Notes: generated by a model not told the origin, from the letters alone. A stretch of DNA of 64,000 nucleotides from Achromobacter pulmonis (GCF_902859765.1 NZ_CADIJV010000008.1:1-64000); one strand, 5' to 3'; numbered from the stretch's first letter, positions 53,804 to 63,812 are shown. Translations and numbers: made by a program.

Positions 53804-55066
53804 TCAGGCGTCCTGAAGGAACGCCCGCGTGAAGAAATCGACGCCGCCGAAGTTGCCTGACTTCAAGGCGATGCTCATACGCGCTTGCACCGCCTGCGCA
53901 TCGCCGGCGCACCACGGCACCCCCGGGTCGATCTGCTCGCCGATCGCCAGTTGCGTCAAGCCCAACGCCTGCACCACCGCGCCCGAGGTCTCGCCCCCGG
54001 CGACGATCAGCTGCCGCACCCCGAGCCGCGCCAGGCCCGCCGCGATCCGCGCGATGGCGTCCTCGACCAGGGCGCCGACGCGCGCCGCGCCCAGGCTGGC
54101 CTGCGCCGCCTGCACTGCGTCGGGCCGGGCCGTCGAATAGATCAGCAGCGGGCCGCCGGACAGGCGCGGCGCGGCCCAGGCCAGCGCCTGCGCCACGACG
54201 TCCTCGCCCGCGGCGATGCGCAAGGGATCGAGCGCCAGCGCCGGCCGGCCCTGCGCGATGAACGCCGCCACCTGGCCCTGGGTCGCGCTCGAGCAGCTGC
54301 CCGCCACCACCGCCTGGGCGCCCGGCTCGCGCGGCAATGCGGCGGCCGCGCCCGGCGCCAGGCCCCAGTTTCCGGGCAGGCCGATCGCCACGCCCGACCC
54401 CGCCGTCACCAGCGGCATGTCCTTGAGCGCCGGCCCCAGCGCCAGCAGGTCGTCATTGGAGATAGCGTCGACGATGGCGATCTCCACCCCCTCCCGCCGC
54501 AGCGCGTCGATGCGCCCGCGTATCGCGCGGCTGCCGCGCGCCACCACCGCGTAGTCGATCAGGCCGACCTTGCGCCGGGTCTGCGCCGCCAACACACGCA
54601 CCAGGTTCGGATCGGTCATCGGCGTCAGGGGATGATGCTGCATGCCCGACTCGTTCAGCAGCACGTCGCCGGCGAACAGATAGCCCTTGAACACCGTGCG
54701 CTTGTTGTCGGGAAAGGCCGGCGTGGCAATGGTGAAATCCGTGTCCAGCGCCGTCATCAGCGCATCGGCGACCGGGCCGATATTGCCCTGCGCCGTGCTG
54801 TCGAAGGTCGAGCAATACTTGAAATAGATCTGCCCGGCGCCCTGCGCCCGCAGCCAGGCCAGCGCCGCCAGCGATTGCGCCACCGCCTCGGCGGCGGGCA
54901 GCGTGCGGGTCTTGAGCGCCACCACCACCGCGTCCGCCGGCGTCTCAAGCGCCCCGTCCGGCACGCCGATGGTCTGCACGCTACGCATGCCGGCGCGCAC
55001 CAGGTTGTTGGCCAGGTCGGTGGCGCCGGTGAAGTCGTCGGCGATGCACCCCAGTTTGATCGTCAT
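53804..55066 (-). CDS. otnK: 3-oxo-tetronate kinase
   Basis: OtnK phosphorylates 3-oxo-tetronate at the 4-position with ATP. The 420-residue DUF1537/FGGY-unrelated kinase has the N-terminal CIADDFTGATDLANNLVRAGM and FKYCSTFDSTAQGNIGPVADAL substrate blocks, TPAFPDNKRTVFKGYLF, and the C-terminal nucleotide block GGETSGAVVQALG with DPGVPW. It is the last gene of the operon; its start overlaps ltnD's stop by four bases. Confidence 0.92.
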   Translation of the reverse strand: MTIKLGCIADDFTGATDLANNLVRAGMRSVQTIGVPDGALETPADAVVVALKTRTLPAAEAVAQSLAALAWLRAQGAGQIYFKYCSTFDSTAQGNIGPVADALMTALDTDFTIATPAFPDNKRTVFKGYLFAGDVLLNESGMQHHPLTPMTDPNLVRVLAAQTRRKVGLIDYAVVARGSRAIRGRIDALRREGVEIAIVDAISNDDLLALGPALKDMPLVTAGSGVAIGLPGNWGLAPGAAAALPREPGAQAVVAGSCSSATQGQVAAFIAQGRPALALDPLRIAAGEDVVAQALAWAAPRLSGGPLLIYSTARPDAVQAAQASLGAARVGALVEDAIARIAAGLARLGVRQLIVAGGETSGAVVQALGLTQLAIGEQIDPGVPWCAGDAQAVQARMSIALKSGNFGGVDFFTRAFLQDA

Positions 55067-55968
55067 GCGGACTCCGGCAAAGTGATTCCGGGAAAGATCT
55101 TGATGACCGCGCTGTCGTCCTCGCGGCCGTGGCCGGCCGCAGATGCCTGCATGAACATCTGGTGCGCCGTGGACGCCAGTGGCAGCGGAAACTTGCTGTG
55201 GCGCGCCGTGTCCAGCACCAGCCCCAGGTCCTTCACGAAAATGTCCACCGCCGACAGCGGCGTGTAGTCGCCGGCCAGCACGTGAGCCATGCGGTTCTCG
55301 AACATCCAGCTATTGCCGGCGCTGTGGGTGATGACTTCATACAAGGCGTCGGCGTCGACCCCTTCGCGCAGGCCCAGCGCCATGGCCTCGGCGGCCACGG
55401 CGATGTGCACGCCGGCCAGCAGCTGGTTGATGATCTTGACCTTGCTGCCCGCGCCGGCTCGCTCGCCCAGCCGGTAGACCTTGCCCGCCATGGCCTCCAG
55501 CACGTTGCCGCAGGCGGCATAGGCAGCCGGGGTGCCGGCGGTCATCATGGTCATCTGGCCCGCCGCGGCCTTGGCCGCGCCGCCGGAAATGGGCGCATCC
55601 AGGTAGTGGATGCCCAGCGCCGCCAGGCGCGCCTCCAGCGCGCTCGACCAGGCTGGGTCCACCGTCGAGCACATCACGAACACGCTGCCGGGCCGCAGGG
55701 CGGCGGCAATGCCGCCCTCGCCGAACAGCACGCTCTCGGTCTGCTGCGCGTTCACCACCACGCTGACCACCACGTCGCAGGCGCCGGCCATGTCCGCCAG
55801 CGTCGCGCAGGCCACGCCGCCCTGCCCGGCGAACGCCGCCGCCACGCCCGGCCGGATGTCGTAGGCATGCACCCGGCAGCCGGCGCGCCGCAGGCTCTGC
55901 GCGATGCCCGCGCCCATCGCGCCCAGGCCGATCACCCCGACCGCGCGCGCTTCGTTGTCCTGGCTCAT
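55063..55968 (-). CDS. ltnD: L-threonate dehydrogenase
   Basis: LtnD oxidises L-threonate to 2-oxo-tetronate with NAD. The 301-residue beta-hydroxyacid dehydrogenase has VIGLGAMGAGIA, DVVVSVVVNAQQTE, DAPISGGAAKAAAGQM (substrate loop), the catalytic Lys in GSKVKIINQLLAGV and KDLGLVLDTARHSKFPLPLAS. It overlaps both neighbours by four bases. Naming over other family members rests on the operon context. Confidence 0.88.
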   Translation of the reverse strand: MSQDNEARAVGVIGLGAMGAGIAQSLRRAGCRVHAYDIRPGVAAAFAGQGGVACATLADMAGACDVVVSVVVNAQQTESVLFGEGGIAAALRPGSVFVMCSTVDPAWSSALEARLAALGIHYLDAPISGGAAKAAAGQMTMMTAGTPAAYAACGNVLEAMAGKVYRLGERAGAGSKVKIINQLLAGVHIAVAAEAMALGLREGVDADALYEVITHSAGNSWMFENRMAHVLAGDYTPLSAVDIFVKDLGLVLDTARHSKFPLPLASTAHQMFMQASAAGHGREDDSAVIKIFPGITLPESA

Positions 55969-56942
55969 ACCTTCCCCCGCAAGTCGTCAGCGATATAGGC
56001 GCGGATGATCTCGGCGAAATCGCCGTCGCCCGCCAGCCCCAGGCGCGCCGCGCGCGCCGTGTCCCAGCGCCCCGGCCAGCTGCCGACGATGGCCTGCACC
56101 CGCGCGTCCGCCTGCCAGCCGACACGGTCGGCCACCGCATCGCCCGCGATCTCGCGCAAGGCCTGCACCATTTCGGCCGCCGTCACCGACACCCCCGGCA
56201 AGTTGATGGGCCGGCGGTCCGCCACCGCCGCCGCGTCCAGCTCGCAGCCGGCGATCAGCGCCTGCACCGCGCGGCGCGGCGACAACAACCACAGGCGCGT
56301 ATCCGCATCCACCGGGCACGCCGCCGGCTCGCCGTTGAGCGGTTCGCGGATGATGCCGCTGGCGAACGACGAAGCCGCCGCGTTGGGCCGGCCCGGCCGC
56401 ACGCTGATGGTGGGCAGCCGCAGCGCGCGGCCATCGACGAAGCCGCGCCGCGTGTAGTCGGCCAGCAGCAGTTCGGCCATCGCCTTCTGCGTGCCATAGG
56501 AGGATTGCGGATTGAGCGCGGTGTCGTCGCGCACCGTTTCCGGCAGGGCGCCGCCGTACACCGCCACCGAACTGGTGAACACCACGCGCGGCCGGTGGCC
56601 GCGCTGGCGGCAGGCTTCCAGCAATGCGCGCGAAGCATCCAGGTTGATGCGCATGCCCAGGTCGAAATCGGCCTCGGCCTGGCCGCTGACGATGGCCGCC
56701 AGGTGGAAGATCACCGCCGTGTCGGCGCCGATCAGCGCTTGCAGGCAGGCCGGGTCCGCGACGTCGCCCTCGATCGACCGCACCCGCGTGTCGTTCAGGG
56801 CATCGGTCCGGGCCACATCGAGCAGGTCGATCTGGGTGATGGGCGCGGGCCCGCCCGCCAGCGCCAGGCGCCCCTGCTCCAGCAGCTTGCGCGCCAGGCG
56901 CTGTCCCAGGAAGCCGGCGCCGCCGGTGATCAGTATCTTCAT
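55965..56942 (-). CDS. denD: D-erythronate dehydrogenase
   Basis: DenD oxidises D-erythronate to 2-oxo-tetronate. The 325-residue extended SDR has [33 protein letters not shown], catalytic [10 protein letters not shown] with Y-G-T-Q-K, and [28 protein letters not shown], a block diagnostic of this group. Having both DenD and LtnD lets one operon take D-erythronate and L-threonate. Confidence 0.88.
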   Translation of the reverse strand: MKILITGGAGFLGQRLARKLLEQGRLALAGGPAPITQIDLLDVARTDALNDTRVRSIEGDVADPACLQALIGADTAVIFHLAAIVSGQAEADFDLGMRINLDASRALLEACRQRGHRPRVVFTSSVAVYGGALPETVRDDTALNPQSSYGTQKAMAELLLADYTRRGFVDGRALRLPTISVRPGRPNAAASSFASGIIREPLNGEPAACPVDADTRLWLLSPRRAVQALIAGCELDAAAVADRRPINLPGVSVTAAEMVQALREIAGDAVADRVGWQADARVQAIVGSWPGRWDTARAARLGLAGDGDFAEIIRAYIADDLRGKV

Positions 56943-57730
56943 CGCTCGCCTCCCGCGAGATAGGGTTTGGCCCAGCCCAGCCCCGCCGTGGTGGCGCCCC
57001 GGGGCCGGTATTCGCAGCCGATCCAGCCCGCATAACCCAGCGCGTCGATCAGCGCCAGCAGATAGGGGTAATTCAGTTCGCCCAGGTCGGGCTCGTGGCG
57101 GTCCGGCACGCCGGCGATCTGGATATGGCCGATGCCCGGCATATCGCGCCGCAGCTTCACCGCCAGGTCACCCTCGACGATCTGGCAGTGGTAGCAATCG
57201 AATTGCACTCGCAGATTGTCGGCGCCAACCTCGGCGCGGATGACCTGCGCCTCGTCCTGGCGGGTCAGGAAATAGCCGGGCATGTCGCGTGGATTGATCG
57301 GCTCGATCACGATGGTCACGCCGGCCGTGGCGGCGGCGCGTGCCGCGCGTTCCAGGTTGCGCAGATAGACCTGGCGGTGCGCGTCGCGGTCCTGCCCGGC
57401 CGCAACCAGGCCCGCCATCACATGCAGGCTGCGGTTGCCCAGTGCCGCCGCATACGCCAGCGCCTGGTCCAGGCCGCGCTGGAACTCGTCTTCGCGGCCC
57501 GGCAATGACGCGATCCCGCGCTCGCCGCCGGCCCAGTCGCCCGGCGGCGCATTGAACAGCGCCTGCGTCAGTCCATGGCTGTCCAGGCGCGCGCGGATCT
57601 CGGCGGCCGGATGGTCGTAGGGAAACAGGAACTCCACGCCCTGGAAGCCATCGCGCGCGGCGGCGGCGAAGCGGTCCAGGAATGGGTGTTCCGCATACAT
57701 CATGCTCAGGTTGGCGGCCAGGCGCGGCAT
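56939..57730 (-). CDS. otnI: 2-oxo-tetronate isomerase
   Basis: OtnI converts 2-oxo-tetronate to 3-oxo-tetronate. The 263-residue TIM barrel has [18 protein letters not shown]-type start ([18 protein letters not shown] here), [41 protein letters not shown] and [20 protein letters not shown]. It is paralogous to the protein at 46374-47159. Start ATG 57730 lies 31 bases after otnC; its stop overlaps the denD start. Confidence 0.9.
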   Translation of the reverse strand: MPRLAANLSMMYAEHPFLDRFAAAARDGFQGVEFLFPYDHPAAEIRARLDSHGLTQALFNAPPGDWAGGERGIASLPGREDEFQRGLDQALAYAAALGNRSLHVMAGLVAAGQDRDAHRQVYLRNLERAARAAATAGVTIVIEPINPRDMPGYFLTRQDEAQVIRAEVGADNLRVQFDCYHCQIVEGDLAVKLRRDMPGIGHIQIAGVPDRHEPDLGELNYPYLLALIDALGYAGWIGCEYRPRGATTAGLGWAKPYLAGGER

Positions 57731-57761
57731 GTCGGCTCCTTCAGGTTGCGCGGGGCGCGGG

Positions 57762-58400
57762 TCAGTAGCGCGCCCCGAACACGGCGCGCAATTCCTCGAT
57801 GGCGGTCTCGGACAAGGGCGCCGGGCGCGGCTCGGACATCAGCCACAAGCGCGCGGTTTCTTCCAGTTCCTCCAGCGCGTAAGCGGCGTGCGACACCGAG
57901 CGTTCCCACACCACTGGCCCCAGGCGCTCGAACAGCACCCCGCGCACCTGGCCGGCCAGCGCCGCCACCTGCGCGGCCGCCGCGGGATCGCCGGGGCGGC
58001 GATAGGCTATCAGCGGAATGCGGCCCACCTTCATCACCTGATAGGGCGTGATCGGCGGCAGCACCTCGTCCTGGCGCCAGACACCGGCCAGCGTCAGCGC
58101 CACCAGATGCGTCGAATGCGTATGCACCACGCCGCGCGCGGCCGGATCGGCCTGGTAGATGCCCTGGTGCAGCGCCAGCGTCTTGGATGGCTTGCCGCCC
58201 GAGACCGGGTTGCCGGCCAGATCGACCTTGGCCAGCTCGGCCGGATCGAGCCGGCCCAGGCAGGCGTCGGTCGGGGTGATCAGCCAGCCGTCATCGAGCC
58301 GGGCGCTGATGTTGCCAGCCGCGCCGACGGTGTAGCCGCGCTGGTAAAGGCTGGCGCCGACGGTGCAGATTTCCTCGCGGATACGGGCTTCCGGCGTCAT
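57762..58400 (-). CDS. otnC: 3-oxo-tetronate 4-phosphate decarboxylase
   Basis: OtnC decarboxylates 3-oxo-tetronate 4-phosphate to dihydroxyacetone phosphate. The 212-residue class II aldolase-fold protein has [14 protein letters not shown] (phosphate loop), [23 protein letters not shown] (zinc His pair) and [10 protein letters not shown] at the end. Although last in the pathway it is first in the operon. Its ATG overlaps the stop of a short leader frame (ATGA at 58397-58400); otherwise its own ribosome-binding site is weak. Confidence 0.92.
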   Translation of the reverse strand: MTPEARIREEICTVGASLYQRGYTVGAAGNISARLDDGWLITPTDACLGRLDPAELAKVDLAGNPVSGGKPSKTLALHQGIYQADPAARGVVHTHSTHLVALTLAGVWRQDEVLPPITPYQVMKVGRIPLIAYRRPGDPAAAAQVAALAGQVRGVLFERLGPVVWERSVSHAAYALEELEETARLWLMSEPRPAPLSETAIEELRAVFGARY

Positions 58401-58450
58401 CGCGCACCGCCCGCGACACGCTCATGGGCAATGGAAGGAACTTGCGGCAT
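58397..58450 (-). CDS. 17-codon leader frame coupled to otnC
   Basis: The frame encodes [29 protein letters not shown] just before its ATG is the best ribosome-binding site in the region, and its TGA overlaps the otnC ATG. This arrangement would couple otnC translation to the leader. No amino-acid-run attenuator logic is visible. Real translation is unproven. Confidence 0.45.
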   Translation of the reverse strand: MPQVPSIAHERVAGGAR

Positions 58451-58718
58451 GCGAATCTCCCTGGAAATATTCATCGGGTCATCATACAAATTTTGCCGAA
58501 ATTCCCGGTAGCGGGATTACCCGGTAAGACGATGCGCCGTTCCCCCGGGACGGACGCTCATGGCGCGTAGCGGGAATCGCAGCGCAAGGACGCCTTGAGC
58601 GAGTCACTTCCCGGCCGGCGGCAGACAATGCCAGCGTTCGCATACAAGTCGTAATATGCGCCCGCCCCGCTCGGGCTAGGATGCCATCACCAATCCGTCC
58701 GCCAACCGGAGCCCGCCC
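58451..58718. promoter_or_regulatory. divergent promoter region of the otn operon
   Basis: The gap holds an AT-rich patch around 58465-58495 that probably contains the leftward otn promoter. Two direct repeats, ATTCCCGGTA (58501-58510) and ATTACCCGGTA (58516-58526), lie just upstream and may bind a regulator. A clean GTNNAC palindrome for the GntR protein was not found. Confidence 0.4.
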
Positions 58719-59153
58719 ATGTCCACCTTCCGATCCTTCGCATGCGCCGTCCTGCTGCTGGCCGCCGCCGCGTCCCACGCCGAAAGCGTGGCCCTGCGGG
58801 CGGAGAAGGCCACCGCCGGCGTGGACCCGCAAACGTCCACACGCTACGTCGACGTGGTGCTGCACCCCGACAGCCGCCAGGCCCTGGCCGACTTCACCCG
58901 CGATCGTGTCGGCAAACGCATCCAGCTGCGCTCCAATGGCGTGCTGCTGTCCTCGGCCACGCTGCAAAGCCCGCTCGAAGGCGATAGCTTCCGCATCGTC
59001 GCGGGCCAACACGGCTTTGCCGGCAAATCCGCCGACGAGATCGCCCGCGGCATCATGTCCGGCGGCGGCCTCACGGTGGACGACGAAAGCAGCACGCCGG
59101 GCGACATCCCCACCCGGTCCGTCAAACGGCCCGCTCGACCCTCTGGCGGTTAA
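58719..59153 (+). CDS. small exported protein with a SecD P1-head-like domain
   Basis: A 144-residue protein with a signal peptide (MSTFRSFACAVLLLAAAASHA). The body VDVVLHPDSRQALADFTRDRVGKRIQLRSNGVLLSSATLQSPL...IVAGQHGFAGKSADEIARGI follows the pattern of the head subdomain of SecD, seen also in small stand-alone exported proteins. The last 25 residues are low-complexity. Function is unknown; the resemblance to SecD does not imply a role in secretion. Confidence 0.72.
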   Translation: MSTFRSFACAVLLLAAAASHAESVALRAEKATAGVDPQTSTRYVDVVLHPDSRQALADFTRDRVGKRIQLRSNGVLLSSATLQSPLEGDSFRIVAGQHGFAGKSADEIARGIMSGGGLTVDDESSTPGDIPTRSVKRPARPSGG

Positions 59154-59202
59154 GCCGGCCCGCGCCCGATCGCGGCCAGGTCGATACGACGGACCTGAAG
59201 GC

Positions 59203-59219
59203 CATAACCAAAGGTTATG
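59203..59219. promoter_or_regulatory. LysR-type palindrome upstream of the transporter/hydrolase operon
   Basis: CATAACC-AAA-GGTTATG is a perfect 7-bp inverted repeat with a T-N11-A core, 219 bases before the transporter start. No LysR gene is adjacent; the nearest is at 52092. The rest of the 284-base gap holds no gene. Confidence 0.5.
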
Positions 59220-59437
59220 CCCGCACCCCGACCATGCATTTGAACCCGCCCCGCCTCGCGCCCACACTCTCACCGTCCGCGCCAGGCCATCCATTGCATG
59301 CCCGGCCGCTCGGACGGCAACCGCTGGAAACCCACGCCTGCAGCAATCGCAAGGCGGGGTCACAACAATAGGCCAACACCCGCCGGACGCGCAGCGCGCC
59401 ACGGCCAGGCCACAGAGACGATAGGGACGGAGAAGAC

Positions 59438-60883
59438 ATGACCTCATTGGCACAGACGGCGGCGGCGCCACGCCCGCCCGCCGGCAACCCGCTGCACCCG
59501 CGCCGACGCAATGCCGCCATCGCGGTATTCCTCGTGGGGCTGGCCATCGCGCTGTACACCCACTATGCCCTGCCCGGCCAGACCAGCCTGTGGGGCCTGA
59601 CGCCAGTGCTGGTGTTCGCCATCATCGCGCTGCTGGGCGTGGACATCGTGCTGTCCACCATTGCCGCCATCGTGCTCGGCGCCATCATGACGGGCACCAC
59701 GCCCATCGCCATGAGCAAGCTGCTGGCCGAATCGCTGGGCTCCTTCATCGCGGTGGTCGGCCTGATCATCGTACTGGGCGCGGGCGTGGGCGAAGTCGCC
59801 TCGCGCACCGGCGCCGCCGAACAGATGGTGCGCGCCATCGTGCGCCGCATCGGCCTGTCGAACCAGGTGCGCGTGCGCCTGGGCATCATGGTGACCTCGA
59901 CCCTGATCTGCGGCGCGCTGGGCACCCTGGCCGGCGGCAACGCCATCATCGCCGCGGTGGTCATCCCCATCGCCGCCGCCGTGCGCCTGTCGCCGCCCAC
60001 GGTTGCCGCCTTGTTCCAGACCGCCGGTTCCGCCGGACTGGTACTCGGCCCCTTCACGCCCAACGTGGTCACGGTCACCGGCCTGACCGGACTGAGCTAC
60101 CCGCAGTACCTGATGGTGGCCGGCATCCCGATGGCCGTGGCCACGCTGCTGGCCGGCTGGTTCATGTCGGGCCGCATCCAGAAAAAGACCGAGGCCCGCC
60201 ACCAATACGAGGAGGCCGGCGCCGGCGCGGCCGCCTTCGACCTCGATGCCGCGCCCTCGCGCGGCGCCCTGCGGGCGGCGTGGGCATTCTGCCTGACCAT
60301 CATCCTCCTGGCGGTCGTCGGCGTGCTCGCCAAGGCGGGCTATGCCTTCGCCATCATCGTCATGGTGGCGCTGGCCACCACCACCGGGCTGGCCGGCGGC
60401 ATGGGCCCGCGCGCGATACTGCAAGCCATGTACGCGGGCGCCGGCAAGCTGATCTGGATCTTCTTCCTGTTCTGGCTATTCAACCCGGTGCTGGTGCTGG
60501 TGGACCAACTCAACGCCTATCACGCCGTGCTGGACCTCGCGACGCCGTACCTGGCCGGCATCAGCGGCGCCATGCTTTGCGTCATCGTGCTGTGGTTCAA
60601 CGTCATCGGCCACATCCCCGGCGCGGCGGTCGCGCAGATGACCTTTACCGCCAAGATCTTCGGCCCGCTGCTGGCGGCCGCCGGCGTCGGCCCCGCGGCC
60701 ACCACGGCGGTCATTCTCGGCAGCTCGCAGATCGATTGGTTCGGCCCCTTCCCCACTTCCGACATGTTCGGCCAGATGGGCCTGGCGCGCTCCGGCGAAC
60801 TCAAATACATGCTCTACAACGGCTGGGCGGTGATCCTGGTGAACCTCTGCCTGTTCTCGTCGCTGTTCTTCTTCCTGGTCTGA
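59438..60883 (+). CDS. inner-membrane transporter, DcuC / NhaC-like ion-transporter superfamily
   Basis: A 481-residue polytopic protein with about twelve hydrophobic segments. Landmarks are [53 protein letters not shown] (a re-entrant-loop-like Gly-rich stretch), [25 protein letters not shown] and [25 protein letters not shown]. This fits anion or sodium-coupled carriers of the ion-transporter superfamily. It leads a tight operon (11- and 12-base gaps) with two hydrolases, so its cargo is probably their amide- or lactam-type substrate. Confidence 0.75.
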   Translation: MTSLAQTAAAPRPPAGNPLHPRRRNAAIAVFLVGLAIALYTHYALPGQTSLWGLTPVLVFAIIALLGVDIVLSTIAAIVLGAIMTGTTPIAMSKLLAESLGSFIAVVGLIIVLGAGVGEVASRTGAAEQMVRAIVRRIGLSNQVRVRLGIMVTSTLICGALGTLAGGNAIIAAVVIPIAAAVRLSPPTVAALFQTAGSAGLVLGPFTPNVVTVTGLTGLSYPQYLMVAGIPMAVATLLAGWFMSGRIQKKTEARHQYEEAGAGAAAFDLDAAPSRGALRAAWAFCLTIILLAVVGVLAKAGYAFAIIVMVALATTTGLAGGMGPRAILQAMYAGAGKLIWIFFLFWLFNPVLVLVDQLNAYHAVLDLATPYLAGISGAMLCVIVLWFNVIGHIPGAAVAQMTFTAKIFGPLLAAAGVGPAATTAVILGSSQIDWFGPFPTSDMFGQMGLARSGELKYMLYNGWAVILVNLCLFSSLFFFLV

Positions 60884-60894
60884 GGAGATCAACC

Positions 60895-61758
60895 ATGTTC
60901 CCCTTGGGATCGCAGCCGCTGGACCACGACGCCTTGCGCCAGCATCTCGACGCGACGCTGACGCCCTTGCTCGCGGCCACGCCCGCGCGGGTCTCGCTGA
61001 GCCTGCGCGATCTGGACGGCAGCGTCGTGCTCGCGCATCACGCCGAGCGCGCGCAACCGGCAGCCAGCATCATCAAGGTGCCCATCCTGCTGACGCTGCT
61101 CGCGGCGGTGGCCGAAGGCCGCTACACGCTCGAACAACCGCTGGCCCTGCCCGCGCGCGCCGACCGCGCCGGCGGCACCGGCATTCTTGCCCAGTTGCCC
61201 GGCGTCACCGCCCTGTCGCTGGCTGAACTGGCTCGCCTGATGATCGTGCTCAGCGACAACGTCGCCACCAACGCGCTCATCGATCTGCTGGGATTCGACG
61301 CGGTCAATCAATGGAACCCGGCCGCCGGGCTCACGGCCAGCCGCCTGCAGCGCCGCATGATGGACGCCGCTGCGCGCGAAGCCGGCCGCGACAATTTCAC
61401 CAGTGCCGGCGATGCCACCGCCGCGCTCTGCTGGTTGCTGCGCGACGGCGCGCTGCCCGCGCCCTTGCGCGCCTTCGCGCTCGATGTCCTGGCCGACCAG
61501 CGCGAACGCGCCCACTTCGGCGCCGCGCTCCCCGCCGCGGCCCATCTGGCCAGCAAGGCCGGCCAATTGCCCGGCCTGCGCCATGACGCCGGCATCCTCA
61601 CCGTCGATGACTGCAGCGTGGTGTTGGCGGTCCTGGCCGACGGCTTCACCGACTGGCAAACCGCGCACACGCTCCACGGCGGCGCGGGCGCCGCCCTGCT
61701 GGGCCAGATCGCGCGCGCGGTCGCGCTGGGGCTGAAGGCCCAGGCGCAGGCACACTGA
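60895..61758 (+). CDS. serine hydrolase of the class A beta-lactamase fold, probably cytoplasmic
   Basis: A 287-residue protein. It has the catalytic S58-I-I-K61, the S120-D-N loop and K221-A-G where class A beta-lactamases have KTG. No signal peptide is present, unlike true beta-lactamases. The omega-loop ExxLN motif with the deacylating Glu is not seen; that area reads [20 protein letters not shown] (W140-N141). The frame is therefore better viewed as an amide or ester hydrolase. It lies between a transporter and a nitrilase. TGAGGAGATC gives a strong ribosome-binding site. Confidence 0.8.
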   Translation: MFPLGSQPLDHDALRQHLDATLTPLLAATPARVSLSLRDLDGSVVLAHHAERAQPAASIIKVPILLTLLAAVAEGRYTLEQPLALPARADRAGGTGILAQLPGVTALSLAELARLMIVLSDNVATNALIDLLGFDAVNQWNPAAGLTASRLQRRMMDAAAREAGRDNFTSAGDATAALCWLLRDGALPAPLRAFALDVLADQRERAHFGAALPAAAHLASKAGQLPGLRHDAGILTVDDCSVVLAVLADGFTDWQTAHTLHGGAGAALLGQIARAVALGLKAQAQAH

Positions 61759-61770
61759 CAAGGAACCCGC

Positions 61771-62586
61771 ATGTCCATCCGAGTCGCAGCCATCCAGCTC
61801 GACAGCCGCCAGGATCGCGCGGCCAATCTGGCCGCGCTGGAACGCGCAATTGCCGCCGCGGCCGACGACGGCGCGCAGCTCATCGTCACGCCCGAATACA
61901 GCGACTTGCGCGGCGTCACGCCCACGCTGCGCGCCGCCGCCAGCCCGATCCCCGGCGAAGTCACCGCGCGCATTGCGGCGCTGGCGCAACGCCACGCCTG
62001 CTGGATCCACCTGGGTTCGATGCATGAGCGCTTGGCCGGCGAGGACCGGCTCGGCAACACCGGTGTCACCTTCGCGCCGGACGGCGCCATCGCCGCCACC
62101 TACCGCAAGGTGCATCTGTACGACGCGGTGGTCGATGGCACGCCCTACCGCGAGTCCGCCGACTTCGCGCCCGGCGCGCACCTGCAAACGGTCGACGCGG
62201 CCGGACTGACGCTGGGCCTGAGCATCTGCTACGACCTGCGCTTTGCCGAGCTCTACCGCGCCCTGCGCGCGCGCGGCGCCAATGTGCTGGTGGTGCCGGC
62301 AGCCTTCAACCTGCACACCGGCCGCGACCATTGGGAACCGCTGCTGCGCGCCCGCGCCATCGAGAACCAGTGCTACGTGATCGCCGCCGCGCAGATCGGT
62401 GGCGACGGACCGGGCCTGCCGTGCCTGGGCCGCAGCATGATCATCGACCCCTGGGGCACAGTGCTGGCCTGCATGCCGGACCGCGCCGGCCACATCACGG
62501 CCGACCTCGATCCGCAGCGGGTGGCCACGCTGCGCGCCGCCCTGCCGGCCTGGGAACACCGGCGCATGGATCTCTACCCCGGTTGA
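61771..62586 (+). CDS. nitrilase-superfamily carbon-nitrogen hydrolase
   Basis: A 271-residue hydrolase with the full E-K-C triad: E42 in VTPEYSD, K113 in YRKVHLYD and C153 in SICYDLRF. This sequence group (VAAIQLDS start, [18 protein letters not shown]) contains omega-amidases and deaminated-glutathione amidases, which release ammonia from small amides. Being 12 bases after the beta-lactamase-fold gene, it may remove an amide nitrogen from that enzyme's product. Confidence 0.87.
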   Translation: MSIRVAAIQLDSRQDRAANLAALERAIAAAADDGAQLIVTPEYSDLRGVTPTLRAAASPIPGEVTARIAALAQRHACWIHLGSMHERLAGEDRLGNTGVTFAPDGAIAATYRKVHLYDAVVDGTPYRESADFAPGAHLQTVDAAGLTLGLSICYDLRFAELYRALRARGANVLVVPAAFNLHTGRDHWEPLLRARAIENQCYVIAAAQIGGDGPGLPCLGRSMIIDPWGTVLACMPDRAGHITADLDPQRVATLRAALPAWEHRRMDLYPG

Positions 62587-62648
62587 TTCGACGCCGGCCG
62601 CCGCGCCCGCGCGCGGCGCGTCCGCTCGACGGACCGCTGGCCCCCCCG

Positions 62649-63266
62649 TCAGCCAACCTTGCGGCAAAAGCAATAGATATGCCGGAAAGGGTCGTCCACC
62701 ATATGGCGCGACGCGTGCACCCCCTCGATGTCGGGCACGAACTCCTCGAACCCGCCATCCACCACCACCGGAAAGGGCGTGCGCTCGGGTAGATCGTTGT
62801 AGCCCAGCAGCAGCACGCCGCCGGGCTTGAGCACCGTATGGCATTGCGCCAGCAGGCGGCGTAGGCCCGCCTCGCCGTCAATGCCCGCGCCCAGCACACC
62901 GTTGGCGATCACCACGTCGAAGCGTTCCGCGCCGTAGTGCGCCGCCATCTCCAGCGCATCGCCGACCCAATGCCGCCCAGGGCGCCCGTAGACGGCGTTG
63001 CGCGGCAGGATGTCGAGCGAATGGAAGTTCGCGCGCAGCAGCCGCGGGTAGTGCCAGTTGTGCTTGTCCAGGCCGAGGAACAGCAGGTCCTGTGATCCGC
63101 CCGCGCCTTCGGCCAACCGGTTCAGGTAGCCGAAGATGCGCTGTTCCAGAAATACCCGGTTGGGCGCATCCAGCCGGAAGTCGACCCCGCAGCGTTCGGC
63201 CAGCGCGGGCGACAGTCTGAACAGTCCCCGCTTGCCGATGTACTTCACCTTGCGTATGCCTTTCAT
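62649..63266 (-). CDS. class I SAM-dependent methyltransferase
   Basis: A 205-residue protein with a SAM-binding core: DLLFLGLDKHNWHYPRLL (motif I-like, with an atypical loop), LDILPRNAVYG, then ERFDVVIANGVLGAGIDG (motif IV) and VLKPGGVLLLGYND. The first motif lacks the usual GxGxG, so SAM binding needs testing. ATG 63266 has GGGGGAAC upstream; a longer frame to 63398 lacks such support. No close functional neighbour is evident. Confidence 0.7.
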   Translation of the reverse strand: MKGIRKVKYIGKRGLFRLSPALAERCGVDFRLDAPNRVFLEQRIFGYLNRLAEGAGGSQDLLFLGLDKHNWHYPRLLRANFHSLDILPRNAVYGRPGRHWVGDALEMAAHYGAERFDVVIANGVLGAGIDGEAGLRRLLAQCHTVLKPGGVLLLGYNDLPERTPFPVVVDGGFEEFVPDIEGVHASRHMVDDPFRHIYCFCRKVG

Positions 63267-63545
63267 TGCGTTCCCCCATTGATTCTCAACAGACGTGGGG
63301 GACCATGTTTGCCGACCCGGCGCGGCGAAATCAATATGTTTGACAACAATGCGCCCGACATTCCCGCTCACTCCGTCCGACATAACGCAAGCGTGCAATA
63401 CGCAGCAAAAAGTGCGGCTGAAAGTTTCAATAGAGCCCGCTGCTATGGGTTCGCATCAAGATCGATTCAGTATCGGACTGATCTGCGGATTTTCCGTGCA
63501 TTAATGAGCATAGACTCACTTCTGCCGAAAAATCCTGGCCGTTCT
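63267..63545. other. AT-richer intergenic stretch, no gene recognised
   Basis: The composition falls well below the genome norm here and through about 63780. No start with a ribosome-binding site, repeat or palindrome of note was found on either strand. Confidence 0.5.
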
Positions 63546-63812
63546 TCAGCAACGTTGAACGCGCCCGGCCATCGGCGCCAATTGCCGTTCGGCGACCTCG
63601 CCAGACAAAAACCACTTCAATGGCTGAGCGGCAAATGTCCAACCGTGGATGATCAAATCCACCCAACCAAAAAAGATCACTTTGTCCGTCAGAAGGTGGA
63701 CCGGCACATGCATCAAGCCAATAGAAAAATACCTGGATGCAACCAGGAAAAAAAAGCGGTCCCATATCGGCGTCGTGATGATGTCTCGCGCTCTGAGTCC
63801 CTGATGGATCAC
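63546..63812 (-). CDS. possible small membrane-associated protein
   Basis: An 88-residue frame from GTG 63812. The centre is hydrophobic and aromatic (RFFFLVASRYFSIGL, KVIFFGWVDLIIHGW), which could form one or two membrane segments. The composition is AT-richer than the rest of the window. No family was recognised, and it overlaps the start of the next candidate by nine bases. Chance is a real possibility. Confidence 0.25.
   Translation of the reverse strand: MIHQGLRARDIITTPIWDRFFFLVASRYFSIGLMHVPVHLLTDKVIFFGWVDLIIHGWTFAAQPLKWFLSGEVAERQLAPMAGRVQRC

Noticed and set aside
59590-60894. Long frame extending the beta-lactamase-fold protein upstream
   Set aside because: It overlaps the transporter in another frame; ATG 60895 with TGAGGAGATC is the correct start.
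60895-61758. Antibiotic-resistance beta-lactamase
   Set aside because: No signal peptide, KAG instead of KTG and no visible ExxLN Glu make a resistance role unlikely.
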